From contig JAGHQL010000147.1 of assembly GCA_020080175.1 (NCBI GenBank), positions 1 through 64,000 of the forward strand: DNA of 64,000 bases, written 5' to 3'. Below, in pieces: positions 11,064 through 23,227 of this stretch. Each line of letters begins with the position of its first letter. Positions within the stretch are counted from its first letter, which is position 1. The notes beneath the pieces are model-generated. The model was not told where the DNA came from. It made no database searches and saw only the letters and a list, made by a program, of their open reading frames with translations. Made by a program: the position numbers and the translations under genes. The stretch comes from Glutinoglossum americanum (Eukaryota; Ascomycota; Geoglossomycetes; Geoglossales; Geoglossaceae).

Positions 11064-13363
11064 TTAATCGACTTCTTCCATGGCGGTCTCACCTGCCACC
11101 TCGGCTGGAGCTGCATCGTCTGCCCTGGGCTCCTCGGCGACGTCAGGCTCCTCGTCAACATTCAGACCCAAAGAAACGAGCTTGTGGATACGGTCAGCGA
11201 AACCAGCTGGTTCCTCGATAGTGAATCCAGAGACGAGAAGGGAGGTCTCGTATAGAAGCTGGGTGATAGACTTGACGGTACGGTCGTTCTCGCCATCGGC
11301 CTCAACCTTCTTCTTGAGTTCCTTGATGATAGGAGATTTGGGGGAGATTTCGAAAGTCTACATTCAGACGGGTCAGTATACGCACGTGACTAGTTATTAT
11401 GCGAGTTTCAAAGTCGCGACTCACCTTCTTAGAAGACATGTAAGAGCTCATAGAAGTATCGCGAAGAGCCTGAGCCTTCATGATACGCTCCATGTTTGCA
11501 CTCCACCCGAATTGCCCAGTACGAATAGCGCAAGGAGAGCCGATGAGCTTGTGACTAACGACAACCTTCTCAACCTTGTCACCAAGCACGTTCTTTAAGG
11601 CCTTGGCCAAGGGCTCAAATTCCTTTTCTTCTGTCTCACGTTGTTTCTTCTCCTCTTCGGTCTCCTCAAGCTCGAAGTCCTTGGTGATGTCCACCAACTT
11701 CTTGCCGTCGAATTCCTTGAGCTGAGTCATGGCGTACTCATCAATTGGGTCAACCAGGAAGAGAACCTCGAAACCCTTCTCCTTGAGAGAATCTAGGAAA
11801 GGCGACTTCGACACAGACTTGATGCTCTCGCCGGTGATGTAGTACATCTGCTTCTGGTGTTCAGGCATACGAGTTACATAGTCGGCAAGCGAGGTAGTCT
11901 CATCTCCAGACTTTGTAGAATTGAAGCGGAGAAGCTTAGCAAGAGCTGGGCGGTTCTGGGTATCTTCGTGGATACCGAGTTTGATGTTCTTGCTAAAAGC
12001 GGTATAGAACTTGTCGAATTGTTCGCGGTCCTCTGCAATCTCGTTGAACAGCTCGAGAGTCTTCTTGACAATGTTCTTCTTGATAACCTTCATGATCTTG
12101 TTCTGTTGAAGAGTTTCACGAGACAAATTGAGAGGGAGATCCTCAGAATCGACAACACCCTTAACGAAGCTCAACCACTCTGGGATAAGATCGGTGGCAT
12201 CGTCAGTGATGAAAACGCGGCGCACATAGAGCTTGATATTGTTCTTCGTCTTCTTAGTCTCGAAGAGATCGAAAGGAGCACGCTTGGGAATAAAGAGAAT
12301 GGCTTTGAATTCGAGTTGACCCTCAACGGAGAAATGCTTGACAGCCAAGTGGTCCTCCCAGTCACTAGATGGAAATTAGACCAGATCCATTCGAGATGGG
12401 GAGATCGGCTATGAAAACTTACTTGGATAGAGACTTGTAGAAACTACCGTACTCTTCTTGGGTCACATCCTTTGGATCTCTCGTCCAAATGGGCTTGGTC
12501 TTGTTAAGCTCCTCCTCCTCGATCTTGGATTCCTTGACTTTTTTGGTCTTTTTCTTCTTTTCTTTCTCCTCTTCTTCATCGTCAACCTCCTCGATCTTAG
12601 GTTTCTTGTCATCCGAGTCTTCTTCGGTCTTCTCCTCGGCTTCCTCATCAGGAACTTCCTTCTCAGTCTCCTTCAAGACGTGAAGGTAGATCGGGTATGA
12701 GATGAACTCAGAGTGTTTCTTGACAACTTCCTTGATCTTACTCTCGTTCAAGTAGTCGGTCTGCTCATCCTTCAAGTGGAGAATGATCTTGGTACCGCGG
12801 CCAAGGGACTCACCCTCAGTATCCTGGGTGAGAGTGAAAGTGCCCCCAGCACTTGACTCCCAGATATACTGTTCGTCATCGTTGCTCTTCGAGACGACGG
12901 TGACTCGATCAGCAACTAGGTAGGCAGAGTAGAAACCAACACCAAATTGGCCAATCATAGAGATATCAGCACCAGCGCTAAGTGCTTCCATAAACTGCTT
13001 GGTACCCGAACGAGCAATGGTACCGAGATTATTGACGAGATCCTGCCAAATTTATTAGAAACAGCCTAGTAAATGGCATACAATACTAGTTAAACTACTT
13101 ACAGTCTTCGTCATGCCGATACCGGTATCGCGGATAGTGAGAGTCTTGCCGTCCTTGTCTGGAACGATATCGATACGGAGGTCCTTACAAGTGTCAAGCT
13201 TGCTCGGGTCAGAGAGAGACTCATAGCGGATCTTGTCCAAAGCATCAGAAGCGTTGGAGATGAGCTCTCTTAGGAAGATCTCCTTGTTGGAGTACACAGT
13301 GTTGATGATGAGAGAGAGGAGCTGAGAGATCTCAGCCTGGAACTCGAAAGTTTCGCCAGCCAT
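11064..13363 (-). CDS. HSP90: Cytosolic Hsp90 molecular chaperone
   Basis: Exons (minus) 13363-13103, 13042-12423, 12364-11425 and 11357-11064; 704 aa, the normal Hsp90 length. Introns are 60, 58 and 67 bases. The N-terminal ATPase domain shows [20 protein letters not shown], the DTGIGMTK motif ending exon 1, and [16 protein letters not shown] Lys/Glu-rich charged linker covers about residues 220-265. The middle domain has the catalytic loop Arg ([15 protein letters not shown]). The protein ends in MEEVD, the docking site for TPR co-chaperones, so this is the cytosolic form and not the ER or mitochondrial paralogue. It folds kinases, receptors and other clients with ATP. The first intron falls inside the ATP-lid motif. 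A heat-shock-element-like site lies about 530 bases upstream. Confidence 0.97.
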
Positions 13364-14860
13364 GACCGCGATTCTGTGTGATAAGTAGAGTTGATTGTCT
13401 GTTTAATTTTGGTTGAACCGTCAGTTATCTGTAACGCTAAAGCTGAAAGTGAGATGAGGGTAGAAAAGGATGATTGACTTGGGTGTAGTCGCGGATGATG
13501 AGCTGCGGATGAAAAAGCTCAGAGAAGGCTCATCCAACCGTAAACACGGCAGAAAGAAAAACACAGCACCACAAAAAAGCTTTTCAACTCACATTAAATA
13601 GACTTTTGATTCTTAAGCTTTTAAACCTTGTCCAGAAGACCGGTGTTCTTGTAATCTGCAGGCAGAGAGTTAAAGAGAGAGGATCAGAGTTGTGTTGCAA
13701 CGGGTTTTAAAGAATCTAATGCGGCTGTAGAAAGTGAGAGAAGCATTTTGTGTGGTCGCCGCGCCAAGAATATCTTCAAGCTTCCACGGATTTCTATAGG
13801 TCCGTGTCCGTTTGGCGTTAGTCCCCGTAGCGATGCGTTGCTAGGCAGAACACCCAAAACAATTGGGGGGAAAGGGGTAGAGCCTTGTCGAATCTTCTGG
13901 GCAGAGGGAATGAGGCTGCGACAACTAGCGGTTCGAAGTCTGATTTGAGAGGGTAGCCGTTTCTACTTTCATTTGCAATTCAGTTTATTATGCTTTGAAC
14001 GGGCGGTAAAGCTGTTTCACGCTTCGGGCTTCATTCAATTCAATCCATCTATCCGTCCATCCGCACTGTGCATCAAAGAAAGGGAACGTACATGTATCTA
14101 GGTGATACAAAACATGCCATGCACCTCTCGGTGCCGCAAAATCATACGTGCCAATTCAAACAAGTCACTCGGCAAGCCACAATCTCTCATCTTCTTAAGA
14201 GAGTTGAAAGAAGAGGGGATATCTTATGTTTCGACAAAGTGTAAATCCAATTGTATACACATGTCGACGCCCGCACAAACGGCCCTATCCCAATTAAACT
14301 AAAGGGTCTCCCATCTCTGCCCCTCTGCCACCAACGCGCCCCAAAATAGTGTAAAATTGAGAAAACCACCAAACAGAAATCTAATATAGGGCTAAGTGAG
14401 GCATATGCAAGCTGTGTTTGAGTTACTGACCAACATATATACCGCGGCTTTTGGCGAAGGGGGGAACCACTCGGGAAGCCGAAGAGTGAGAGGCAATAGT
14501 GAACAATAGAAATAATCCCACGCGCTTCAGCATATACTTAACTGCTTTGCCTACTTGCTGACTGACTACCACGGGGAAAACGAACAAAGAGAGGAGTTAT
14601 GGCGCCTTGTAGAAATGCCAAAAAAAAAAAAAAGAGCTTGTGGAGAGCTTGCGGTAACGGGAGATGCGAGGGTAGTTTGTTGAGGGTGTGCAGAAGAAAA
14701 GCATGAAGTCTGGTACTTTTGTCAAAGCAGGAACGGGGGTAGAGGAGAGAGGCAACTCAGGAAAAGTGAACATATTGCATGCCGCCAATAGATAGATGCT
14801 AGAGTGGTCTATTTTCCAACCTAGAAATGGGTGTTTCGCACATTGTCTCTCACCTATTTC
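13364..14860. other. HSP90 promoter region
   Basis: About 1.5 kb upstream of Hsp90 and downstream of the septin-type gene. A 5' UTR intron is possible but I could not fix its ends. No gene was seen; one candidate heat-shock element is listed separately. Confidence 0.45.
13890..13901. promoter_or_regulatory. Possible heat-shock element
   Basis: GAATCTTCTGGG fits inverted nGAAn units: GAA, two bases, TTC, two bases, then an imperfect third unit. The position 527 bases before the Hsp90 ATG is suggestive. Such short sites also arise by chance, so this is weak. Confidence 0.3.
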
Positions 14861-17322
14861 CTAATCCACACCGCCCCACCAACCCCAATACCAGTTAACC
14901 AACCCGTCATACCCCCAGCTCTTCGCAATCCAAACTGCCATACCACCAACAACACCACATCCTCCAAGCACACGAATTACAAGCCAGCCTCTCGTCTTGA
15001 TCTTTTCATTCCATCCAAGCAAGCCCAGTGGATCTCGTGGATTTAAACCTTTTCGAGCTGTTGGGTTGGTTCCCGAGGGCGTTGCTGCTGACATATATCT
15101 CGAGTTGTTGTTGCCCTGCCTGGCAAGCAGCACATTGTTTCCTGAAATGGGTACTAGCGTGCCATCAGCTACACATTCCCCCAGTCTCTCCGTCAACCAG
15201 ACAGCCCGTTCGCCTCTAGCAAGCGCTTCATATCTTTCTCGCTCATTCTGCAGACTCCGTTGCAAATCACTGGCCCACTTCGCCAGACGTACTTGCGCCA
15301 CGTGCTCTTCATGGTGCGTATGGTCCGTCACTCTGGCTAGCGCATAGGAAGACGTTGCGCCCATGGGTGGGACAATGATATGGGACGGGGGCGACGACGA
15401 GGAGCCAAAGAAAGACGATGGTGAGGAACCGGTATCTTGAGCGTATGTCGACGATTGCATGCTGAGCGGCGAATGCGGGCTCTGTGTCATCATGGAGCTG
15501 GAAGCAGATCCGCTCCGCCAGTGCATGAATTTCTTCGCTGCAGCGTGCCGCAGCCAGGCTATGCTATCACGTTGGAACACACGATCCACAAGCGCAGATA
15601 GCTCTGTGGAAATGAGCGGCTGGACGTAGTCTGGGCTCATCAGCAGGCTCGCGTCCATGTTCTCTGCATCGCTGGCTACTGCAGAAGATACAGCGAATGG
15701 CGCACAAGGTTCAGTGGCCCATCGGAGATCATCACATGTCATTCCGAAGAGGAAGGGACGAATATCTGCGGACTGTAGCTCGCTGGCTATTGAAGCCTTG
15801 AGCAACTTAATCTCGGCTGCATCAAGAGTGTCCGCTTTGGCAATTATTGGAATGACGTTCGTAAGAGGCGATAATCTCTTCATGTATTCGAGATCGACTG
15901 GTTTCACCCCTACAGTAGATATCCGTCAGCAATTGCTCCCATCCCAGTATCCTTGGCTGGAAGGGATTGAACATACTGTGTAAGATCATATAAAATACGA
16001 CGTCAACCTGAGACGCCCCATTCCCACTAAGAAGCCCCAAAACATCACCTTCGCCCGACCTCATCGCAGAGGCTGTCCTCTCGAGTTGTGACTCAACATA
16101 TTGGACTACAGGGTCAACGTATTCAAGAAACTGTTGACTCATAATTAGGGACCCGGCTAAAACAGCTAATTCAACACGGAAATAGAAAGGGTATAAAAAC
16201 ATACAGACGTCCCATTACCGTAACCAGGTGTATCTACAAAACACAGATTCCTCTCCAACACCACATCTCCCATACTCTTACGTCGTCGACGCAGTATCCT
16301 GCTCTCCTCCAAGTCTGACCACCAACTAGGGTATGGCTTCGTGCTCGCGTAGACCTCTGTAATCTGCTTGGTGCTATTTGGGTTCGCGGCATCACGTCTT
16401 GAAACCTTGGGTGGCTTTTTGCGGGGCAAGGACGACTGAATCGATGACGCGGGACTTGGGCTTAGGGGATCAACATGTACAATATCCTCACACATCTGAA
16501 CGATGGACTTGATGAGTGATGTCTTGCCGATTCCTAGCACAATGAGGTCAGTGTCCGCCATAAAAGGGCATTTCGGCGTCATAAGCAAGGACAATATCAC
16601 ATACCAGAGTCCCCAGTAATCAACACCTTCAGCCTCCCCATGGCCTTACCCCTCTCCGTAAAGGGTCGCCGACTCGGCATCTTGATACTCGGCATGACGA
16701 GCTGGGGTGCACTATCCCGCATCTGCTGCAAGGCTCCGCTATCCTCCTCCCCACTTGATACCACAGCCTGGCTCCCTCCATCGTCAGCAAGTGAGTCCTC
16801 GTCCGAATGACGAAGTGATCTTATGGACGCAGATTTAGGGCTGCTTGGCAGCGATGAACCCGGGGCCGGCGACGCAATAAAGAGCGGTGTCAGTGGTTGG
16901 GAAAATGTGGTCTGAGATGGGCGACGGCGTGATGGCTGACGGTCTGCGCTAGGCGGCTGCGAGAGTTGTACGGTCTGTAAAGGGTTGGATGGTTGAGTTG
17001 GAGTCACCGACCCCTTGACCGGCGAGTCTCCCCCTTCCAACCGCTGAATCTGTTTGCATCTGTCCTCTCTATCATCGTTTTCCGCCTTCTCTGCGTCCTC
17101 CGTCGTCAAAGTAGTGTCTTCACTAACGACCTCTTCTAAACTCCGCACACCGTATTCTCCACTCCCCGACCCCGCCGCTTCTTCCACCCTCCGCTCATCC
17201 GCTAGGAAGAAAGTGGTCGGTATACCATTCCCCGGCGTCAAAGACTGTTGCTGGTCCGCGAAGCTCGACTTCCGCGGCCTGCTAACGAGAGATTCGTTTC
17301 CGCCCGGCGCTGTGGGCCGCAT
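14861..17322 (-). CDS. Septin-type G-domain protein with C-terminal membrane segment
   Basis: Exons (minus) 17322-16605, 16533-16205, 16130-15977 and 15909-14861; 749 aa; introns 71, 74 and 67 bases with matching phases. Residues 1-225 are a Ser/Pro-rich disordered leader. The septin-like GTPase domain follows: P-loop GDSGIGKTS (Gly237-Ser245, split by intron 1), G3 DTPGYGNGTS (about 340-349), and G4 AKAD (424-427) after MKRLSPLTNVIPII, a strong septin signature. After the G domain come a coiled-coil-like stretch (WASDLQRSLQNERERYEAL) and, near the C-terminus, a hydrophobic Gly-rich segment followed by a Trp-rich end (WYWGWWGG) that looks membrane-spanning. Canonical septins form filaments at septa and have no membrane anchor, so this is a divergent septin-like protein. 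The exon 2/3 junction is chosen by phase and homology. Confidence 0.82.
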
Positions 17323-17364
17323 GTCTAATTTCCGCTAATATTTTTTCAGACTGTGAGAGTGTTT

Positions 17365-17685
17365 CTATGACACAGCTGAGTTGGTGGCTTTATCCTGAGA
17401 GAGTGATGCCGCTGTTATTTTGTTGAGTAGTGGGTGAGCTGAGAGATTGGGATTAGGCAGGATAGCGTGTGTTTCGTCCAAAGTACCCCGCTTACCCGCT
17501 CGCTGTTCGGTGGGGCTCTTGTCGGTCGCGCGGCTAAAGATGATTTGCTGAGGACGCGATTGACGCGTCGATGGTGATGCAAGGCCTAGGAGAGCATAGA
17601 CAAAAAAGAACAAAGACAAGAACAAGCCGTATGAGATTTGATATTCATTGTTGCATCTAAACTTCCCCATTCGGTGACGCAGCAT
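17365..17685 (-). CDS. Possible small single-pass membrane protein
   Basis: A 106-codon frame ends 42 bases before the septin-type gene's ATG, on the same strand. Near its N-terminus it has a clear hydrophobic segment (ISYGLFLSLFFFVYALLGLA) flanked by basic residues, then a polar tail. An internal ATG at 17670 is also possible. I do not recognise it. It could be a real small gene, an upstream frame in the leader of the septin-type transcript, or chance. Confidence 0.22.
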   Translation of the reverse strand: MLRHRMGKFRCNNEYQISYGLFLSLFFFVYALLGLASPSTRQSRPQQIIFSRATDKSPTEQRAGKRGTLDETHAILPNPNLSAHPLLNKITAASLSQDKATNSAVS

Positions 17686-18637
17686 TTGCTGGTGTTGGGA
17701 CACGATGGTCAATCAGACAATGCATAACGATGATACCAGTACCAATGATATACTGGTACTGGTCATGGCGCATCCCAGTCCACATCGCCCTTGCTTGGCT
17801 ACGTCCTGCACAATGGTGTAACGACGCACATGCCACACCACACCACACGCCACGGTCCGCTGCATCATATCACATTATACTAGGCATGCAGGTGTGCTAT
17901 TTATTGAGACTGTTATTGCCGATGCTATGGTAGATTACAGGTTGTCCTGTCCATTTTCTGCCTCGAAGTCCAGCCCTCGTCTCTACTGTATTGTCTTCAC
18001 CTCAGATCTCCCATGTCGAGAACAGGTCTTGTTGACATGGAATGAACGGAAACATTTCCATCAATCGGTCGCTGCTTCCAAAGTAGAAGCCCCCCTCGAT
18101 CCACCAATACGCGATGCCATCATTTGTCGCCATTCCCTCCCGCTTCCGACACCACCCCGACTCGCATTTTGCTATCATCCATCCACCGAGCAAGTCGCTT
18201 TTGGTTGATTAGGCTCCTTTCAGAGCCCATCGATCACCTAACCAATCTTGCAAAGCACTAAATTCACCGATACAAAATGCACAAGAACATATGAAGAGAA
18301 ATAATAAACAAGGGAATCGAAAAGAAGAAACTTCCGGTAGAAGAGAGAATGCAGAAGATTGAGCACCGGATCTCTATGAAAAAGCATGACGAGGACCAGA
18401 ACGCGCGAGATTAAGCATTCGCTAGCAACTTTTCTTTGAGGAAACATGAGACCAGAGCCTTTCGATCGCGGGATAGGTAGAGTACATTAGAGGCGAGAGA
18501 ACGAAGCAACCACTGCGAGAACCAGGATAAAGGCAGAATTATCCGAGAATGAGGAGTGATCTCGGCCAACCCGAGAATTCGCGGGTTGCTTCAAAGGATA
18601 GGATGGTATTTTTTTTTAAGCAATTCGTTATCGCAGA
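17686..18637. other. Intergenic with one short inverted repeat
   Basis: No gene was seen. A perfect 9-base inverted repeat (ACCAGTACC / GGTACTGGT, 11-base spacer) lies at 17735-17763. Confidence 0.5.
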
Positions 18638-20588
18638 CTAGCTGCTAGGCTGGCCAACACCCCGCCCACCTCTCGGAGTGACATTTCCAGGGCCCCCGCG
18701 TCCACCACGACCAGGTCCGTAACTCCCACGACCGCCATCCTCCCTCTTCTGAAAACTTCCACGTCCCTGGCTACCCGTCCGTCCATCTGGACCAGTACGG
18801 GTACGACCAGGTCCCCCTCTTCCACCGTTATATCCAGAGCCACCGTACGCTGTGGACCGGGGACGGCGTTCCTCGACAATGATATTCTCCCCCGCGATCT
18901 GGTGAGGGTTAGCGGCCACCGCAGCGTTGTAACCGGCTGCAGTGGCAAATTCAACAAAGGCACAGTTCTACAAAACAGTAAGCTTTTATACGACCGTGCT
19001 GCACATCGGATCATGGGTCATACCTTCTGGCGGCTGACGTCGAAATATGCCAGTTCGCCGAATTTCTGCAGTGCTAACTTCAGAGCTTCCGTGGAAACCT
19101 TTTCGGTTACGTTTTTGACATAGGCCATAACTGTTTCTTTGTCGCCAGGTACTGAGATAGACTGCGGACGAGACTGCCTCTTCGCATGGTCACCTCCTGC
19201 AGTCTGCCACCCTGGACTCGTCTGGGGTGTCTGGGGCGCAGAAGGCTCTTTAGGCTGAGCCGGAGGAGGGGCTACCCTAGGTTGAGCAGGCGCCGGCGGA
19301 GTGGATGACGTCGAGGACGGAATAACCGGCACAGTAGGAGAGGAGCGAGCGACAAGGTTTGCCCAGGTCTTTGGCGCGGCCGGTTTGGGAGGCGCGGCCG
19401 GTTGCTGAGCTGGAGTTGGAGCTGGGGGGGGAGTGGCAGTGGCCCGGATCGGTTCTGGAGTCTTAGGCTTCTCAGGTTCTGGATTATCTTCTGCAGCCGG
19501 CTCTTCTTCCTCGGTTATTTCTTCCGCAGGGGTCTCGACAGCAACGACAGAGGCAACGGCCACCTCAGGAGTCTTTGGTAGAGCAGTTCCATTAGTGCTT
19601 GGGGTGGCCTTCGGCTCATGAACGGGCACAACCACCTTAGAGATCTCTTCCTCTCCGCCTTTTTCTTCGGCGACAACCTCTGGTTCTTCCTCGGACACAG
19701 CTGGCTCCACCTCCTTGTCAACTTGAACCACTTCAACTATTTGCTCCACGACATTCTCTACAGGGGCAAGCGTCTTTGACTCAGGTTCAGTTGTTGGAGC
19801 TTCCTCCTCTTGGAATGCCTCTTCCTCGATCTCTTCCTCCTCGTTGATGTAGCGGAAGATATCATTGAGCACAAAATAACCATTAGGCTGCTCAGCAAGA
19901 ACAAACGTCTGCACGAATTTTCGGTGTGTGGCAGCGTTATTAGACATCTCTCCAATGACCTGGATAACAATGTTGTCGTAAGATTCCTGAGAGTCAACAT
20001 TTGATACGCGTACTTTGCAGTCCTTGAAGTCGAAAGTTGCAATACGGTCTTGGATGGCCTAGAGTTAAGAGAGCTTGTTAGATAAGCTCTAACTCCAAAA
20101 ACCAACAGGAGGTTTCATACGTTACGGCCAACGGCTACTGATACTTTCTCGGCTTCAATTCCCCACACAAACTGGGACCTCTTACTGTAAAAAAGCTGCA
20201 GAATTGAGTTAGCCGGCGTTATAAAACGGACCAAGCTTGCAGCAGTTCGCTGAGGTTGCTAATATCTACGGGTACAGCAAGTGTAAGGATTTCAACTTAC
20301 ATGCAGCCTATCTGGACTTCGGCTCAGATTTGTGTAGTATTGCTCAACAAAGAACCACCCAACTTCATCCTTAGTAACCTCCAACTGACCGCCGCTTCCA
20401 GACGAACCGGTAGTACCAGGTGCAGGGACATTGGCACCCTGAGATCCAAAAGATCCAGGGTGAGGAGCGGTGGCCGCGGAATGAGATGGTGCATGGGAGG
20501 ACAAATGTGGCTCACCAGTACCGTGATACTGACTAGGTTGGGGTGCGTAATTACCGTTGGTGGGAATGGCAGGTTGCTCAGTAGCCAT
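18638..20588 (-). CDS. NTF2-like and RRM domain protein (G3BP/Bre5 family)
   Basis: Exons (minus) 20588-20301, 20195-20121, 20058-19024 and 18967-18638; 575 aa, all phases zero. After a Gly/Pro/Ser-rich leader, the NTF2-like domain starts at about residue 70 (VGWFFVEQYYTNLSRSPDRL, then LFYSKRSQFVWGIEAEKVSV) and ends near 190 with PNGYFVLNDIFRYINEE. A long Glu/Pro/Ala-rich linker follows. The RRM is split by the last intron (FGELAYFDVSRQK joined to NCAFVEFA), and the C-terminus is RGG-like. The order NTF2, acidic/proline linker, RRM, RGG is that of animal G3BP, S. pombe Nxt3 and yeast Bre5. These proteins bind RNA in stress granules and act as cofactors of the deubiquitinase Ubp3/USP10. Which role applies here is not visible. 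Confidence 0.88.
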
Positions 20589-21810
20589 GATGGTTATGTG
20601 CAGTTACGATATCGAAGCGGATGCTAGACTTGGACGGGGGCGGCGTGATTCTGGAAATGGAAGTGGTACAGGACGTATTCGAAAAGTTCAATACGTCGAC
20701 GGTCGCAAAATCCGCACGCTGAAAAATCCTTTCACGCGCAGATGTACGGTGATTAGATTAGTTGTCCAAAAGCGAGAGACAGACAGAAGGTCAGTCACGT
20801 TTTGAGGTGCGTGAATGACGACCGTCCGAGTCGCTGAAATATTAGAAGAACGAATCGAAGCCGAAACCAAACAACACAAAAACTGAAATTGCGACGAGGC
20901 CAAAGTGACGTGTCGTAGATCTCAAAGTCGAGGAACAATACGGAGTTCGAAAGGCCCTATTAGAGTCTGTCCTATCACCTTCGCGTGAGGTTGGAGGTTG
21001 GAATCACACGCGCTTGGCGGAGTCGAGGTAGGTCGAACGAACGGGGTTGAGGTAAGACAGGGCAGCTAGTATGCTGAATCAACACCAGGGTGTTGATGGG
21101 TTCAACGAGGAAAAAGAAGTTTCTTTTCTTTTCACCGACTGTCTGTCTGTAGCAGCAGGAAGTAGAGGTTTGGAGATTGGGAGGTGTGCGTTTGGAGAGG
21201 TTGATTCGTTCTGCGGCAACCGGAGCCCGTAAGTTCAAAGCAAGTTGTGGAAGTTTTGTGCGAACAAGCCATAAAAAACGGCTGGCCGCTCCGCTATTGG
21301 ATCCTTCGCGAGAGGCTCTTTTGGATGAGTCACGTGTTAAGCCATGCCTCAACGAATTAGAAAAAAAAAGAATTTTCTCCCGGGTACATGTATTTATCTT
21401 TTCGATAGTTTGTTAGAGTTCTTCTGCACTATATGCACTATTATAGCAGATCACTTTTATGGTTTCCTGCAATGATGCACCAGGAAACCTGCCTATACAA
21501 ACAAACCACATTAAGCTCCTCTTCCTCTTCCCTTACATGCAAATGCAAATGTAGAATTCCGATCCCCCAAACGCCTAGGAGACGACAGATGCTCTATCTT
21601 TGTCGTGCTCACATATGACATCACAGGGATGCAGAGTCCCTACGTCAACAAAGGGAGAACAAAGGCCTCGCTCCTAGGCACGTAGAACACGCATATCAGG
21701 CGAAAGAAAGATTCCAGCCAAATCCAACGCAGGAGGCTCTAGCCTTTATCCAGATCGACAATCTTCGCTCAGTAAGAAATCCCAATAGCCATGCGGACCT
21801 AATTGCTGTT
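20589..21810. other. Intergenic, no gene seen
   Basis: Promoter of the NTF2/RRM gene and 3' flank of the PH-domain gene, both on the minus strand. The short frames here look like chance. Confidence 0.5.
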
Positions 21811-23227
21811 CTATACCCTCACCGAGCCCCTCGCTATTTCACCATACTTCGGCAACTTCGGTGCCTTTTCCTTCTGAGGAACAAGCCTTTCTTCTACCCA
21901 GTTGATTTTCCACCTTTTGCCATCTTTGATTATCAGATCGCTCTGTCTAGGCGTGTCGCCGCACAGTATTGCCATGCAGCGCTGCGCATACCGGATGTCC
22001 CGTGCCGTTGTCCATCTATGAGGAGGGCGCCATTTCCCGTCATCTTGCCGGGTTTCCTGACCGCATTCTGGCAAAGGATCTGACACAGGCAGTGACGAGG
22101 AGGACCCATTTACAGATGGGGACGACACAGAAGGTTGTCGTGAAGGAAGACCGGAGGGTATAGTGGTGCTACTCTCGCGGAAGCCGGTCTCTTCTATAGA
22201 TCTCTGACTGGATGTAATCCCACAGGGGCGCTCGGCTTCTGTGGATTGACCCAATTGGGCATTTGTAGACCTCCTACTGGAATCCCCTAATCCGCACCTT
22301 CTCTCAAGGTTAGAAATTGCGCGTCGTCTTAGATTTCCACTCGATACATGCGAAGCGATGGTCTCCTGCTGGGACACAGATTCCTGCTGAGTCGCGGCTA
22401 ATTGTCGTATGTGATATCGGGGAACAACCCGAAAACGGGGCAACAAGCGCTCCTCAAGTGGAAGAGCGAGGTTGATTGCTGCACTTAATGATTCCAACCA
22501 ATCGAGGAATGTCTCAACCGTATTACAAGAGAGGAGAAACTGGTCAGTTTCTACACGCAGACGGATAACATAACTCCTCCTGTTAAATGTGCTGTTAGCA
22601 AAATACATTATTATATCGCGCCCCGTGAGTAGGGTTATCACAGAAAGGAAGCGGGCAGACAAACTTTGTGTAGTCAGCAGCATGGCCTACCTCTGCGTGT
22701 TGCAGAGTATAAGTCTTTAGCACCATTCCCGCGCTAGCTGCGATAGGTAAATCTGGATTCTCTTCCGCTTCATCCACCGACGCCCTTCCAGCGAACGTTG
22801 TCGTCCTCACCCTACAAATCTTCAACATTGTCCCATCCAAGACGACATAGACCCTAAACCACGCTCTATCACAAGCCCTCTCAAAGGGGCTGCGAAATTC
22901 CATCTTCCTCACAAACACTGCCTCCCTGCGGATACTACATGAGTACGCCGGTAGGCACTCACGACCCTCTTCCTCGCGGGGAATCACGTTGAAGCGTGGA
23001 GGCGGGAGGCCTTGGAGATTCGAGGCGTCGTAGGAGGGCGGGACGGTACCGGGCAACTGAGAAGTCGAGGAATTAGGGAATAAGTATCCGGGCATGCTGG
23101 GCTCGTAGTTGGTGGTAGAGCGGCGAAGAAGCTGCGCGAAGGAAAGGAAACTGCGAAGTCGGGGACCAGGCTCGCCCCCTTGGGCACCTGTGCCAACGGA
23201 GCGCCAGATATCGGATTCGAACAACAT
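21811..23227 (-). CDS. Fungal PH-domain protein
   Basis: Exons (minus) 23227-22665 and 22579-21811; 443 aa. The intron (85 bases) uses a GTTTGT donor, with branch TTGCTAACAG just before the acceptor; its phase joins YTK to RSYVIRLRVETDQFL. Residues about 95-240 form a pleckstrin-homology domain (an FVRKMEFRSPFERA-like start, AWFRVYVVLDGTMLKI, and a closing helix with TVETFLDWLESLSAAINLA). It contains a variable loop and an unusually long PH insertion. The C-terminal third is Ser-rich, then ends with WKINWVEERLVPQKEKAPKL. PH domains bind phosphoinositides or proteins at membranes. This subfamily is conserved in filamentous fungi, but I know of no assigned role for it. Confidence 0.75.
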
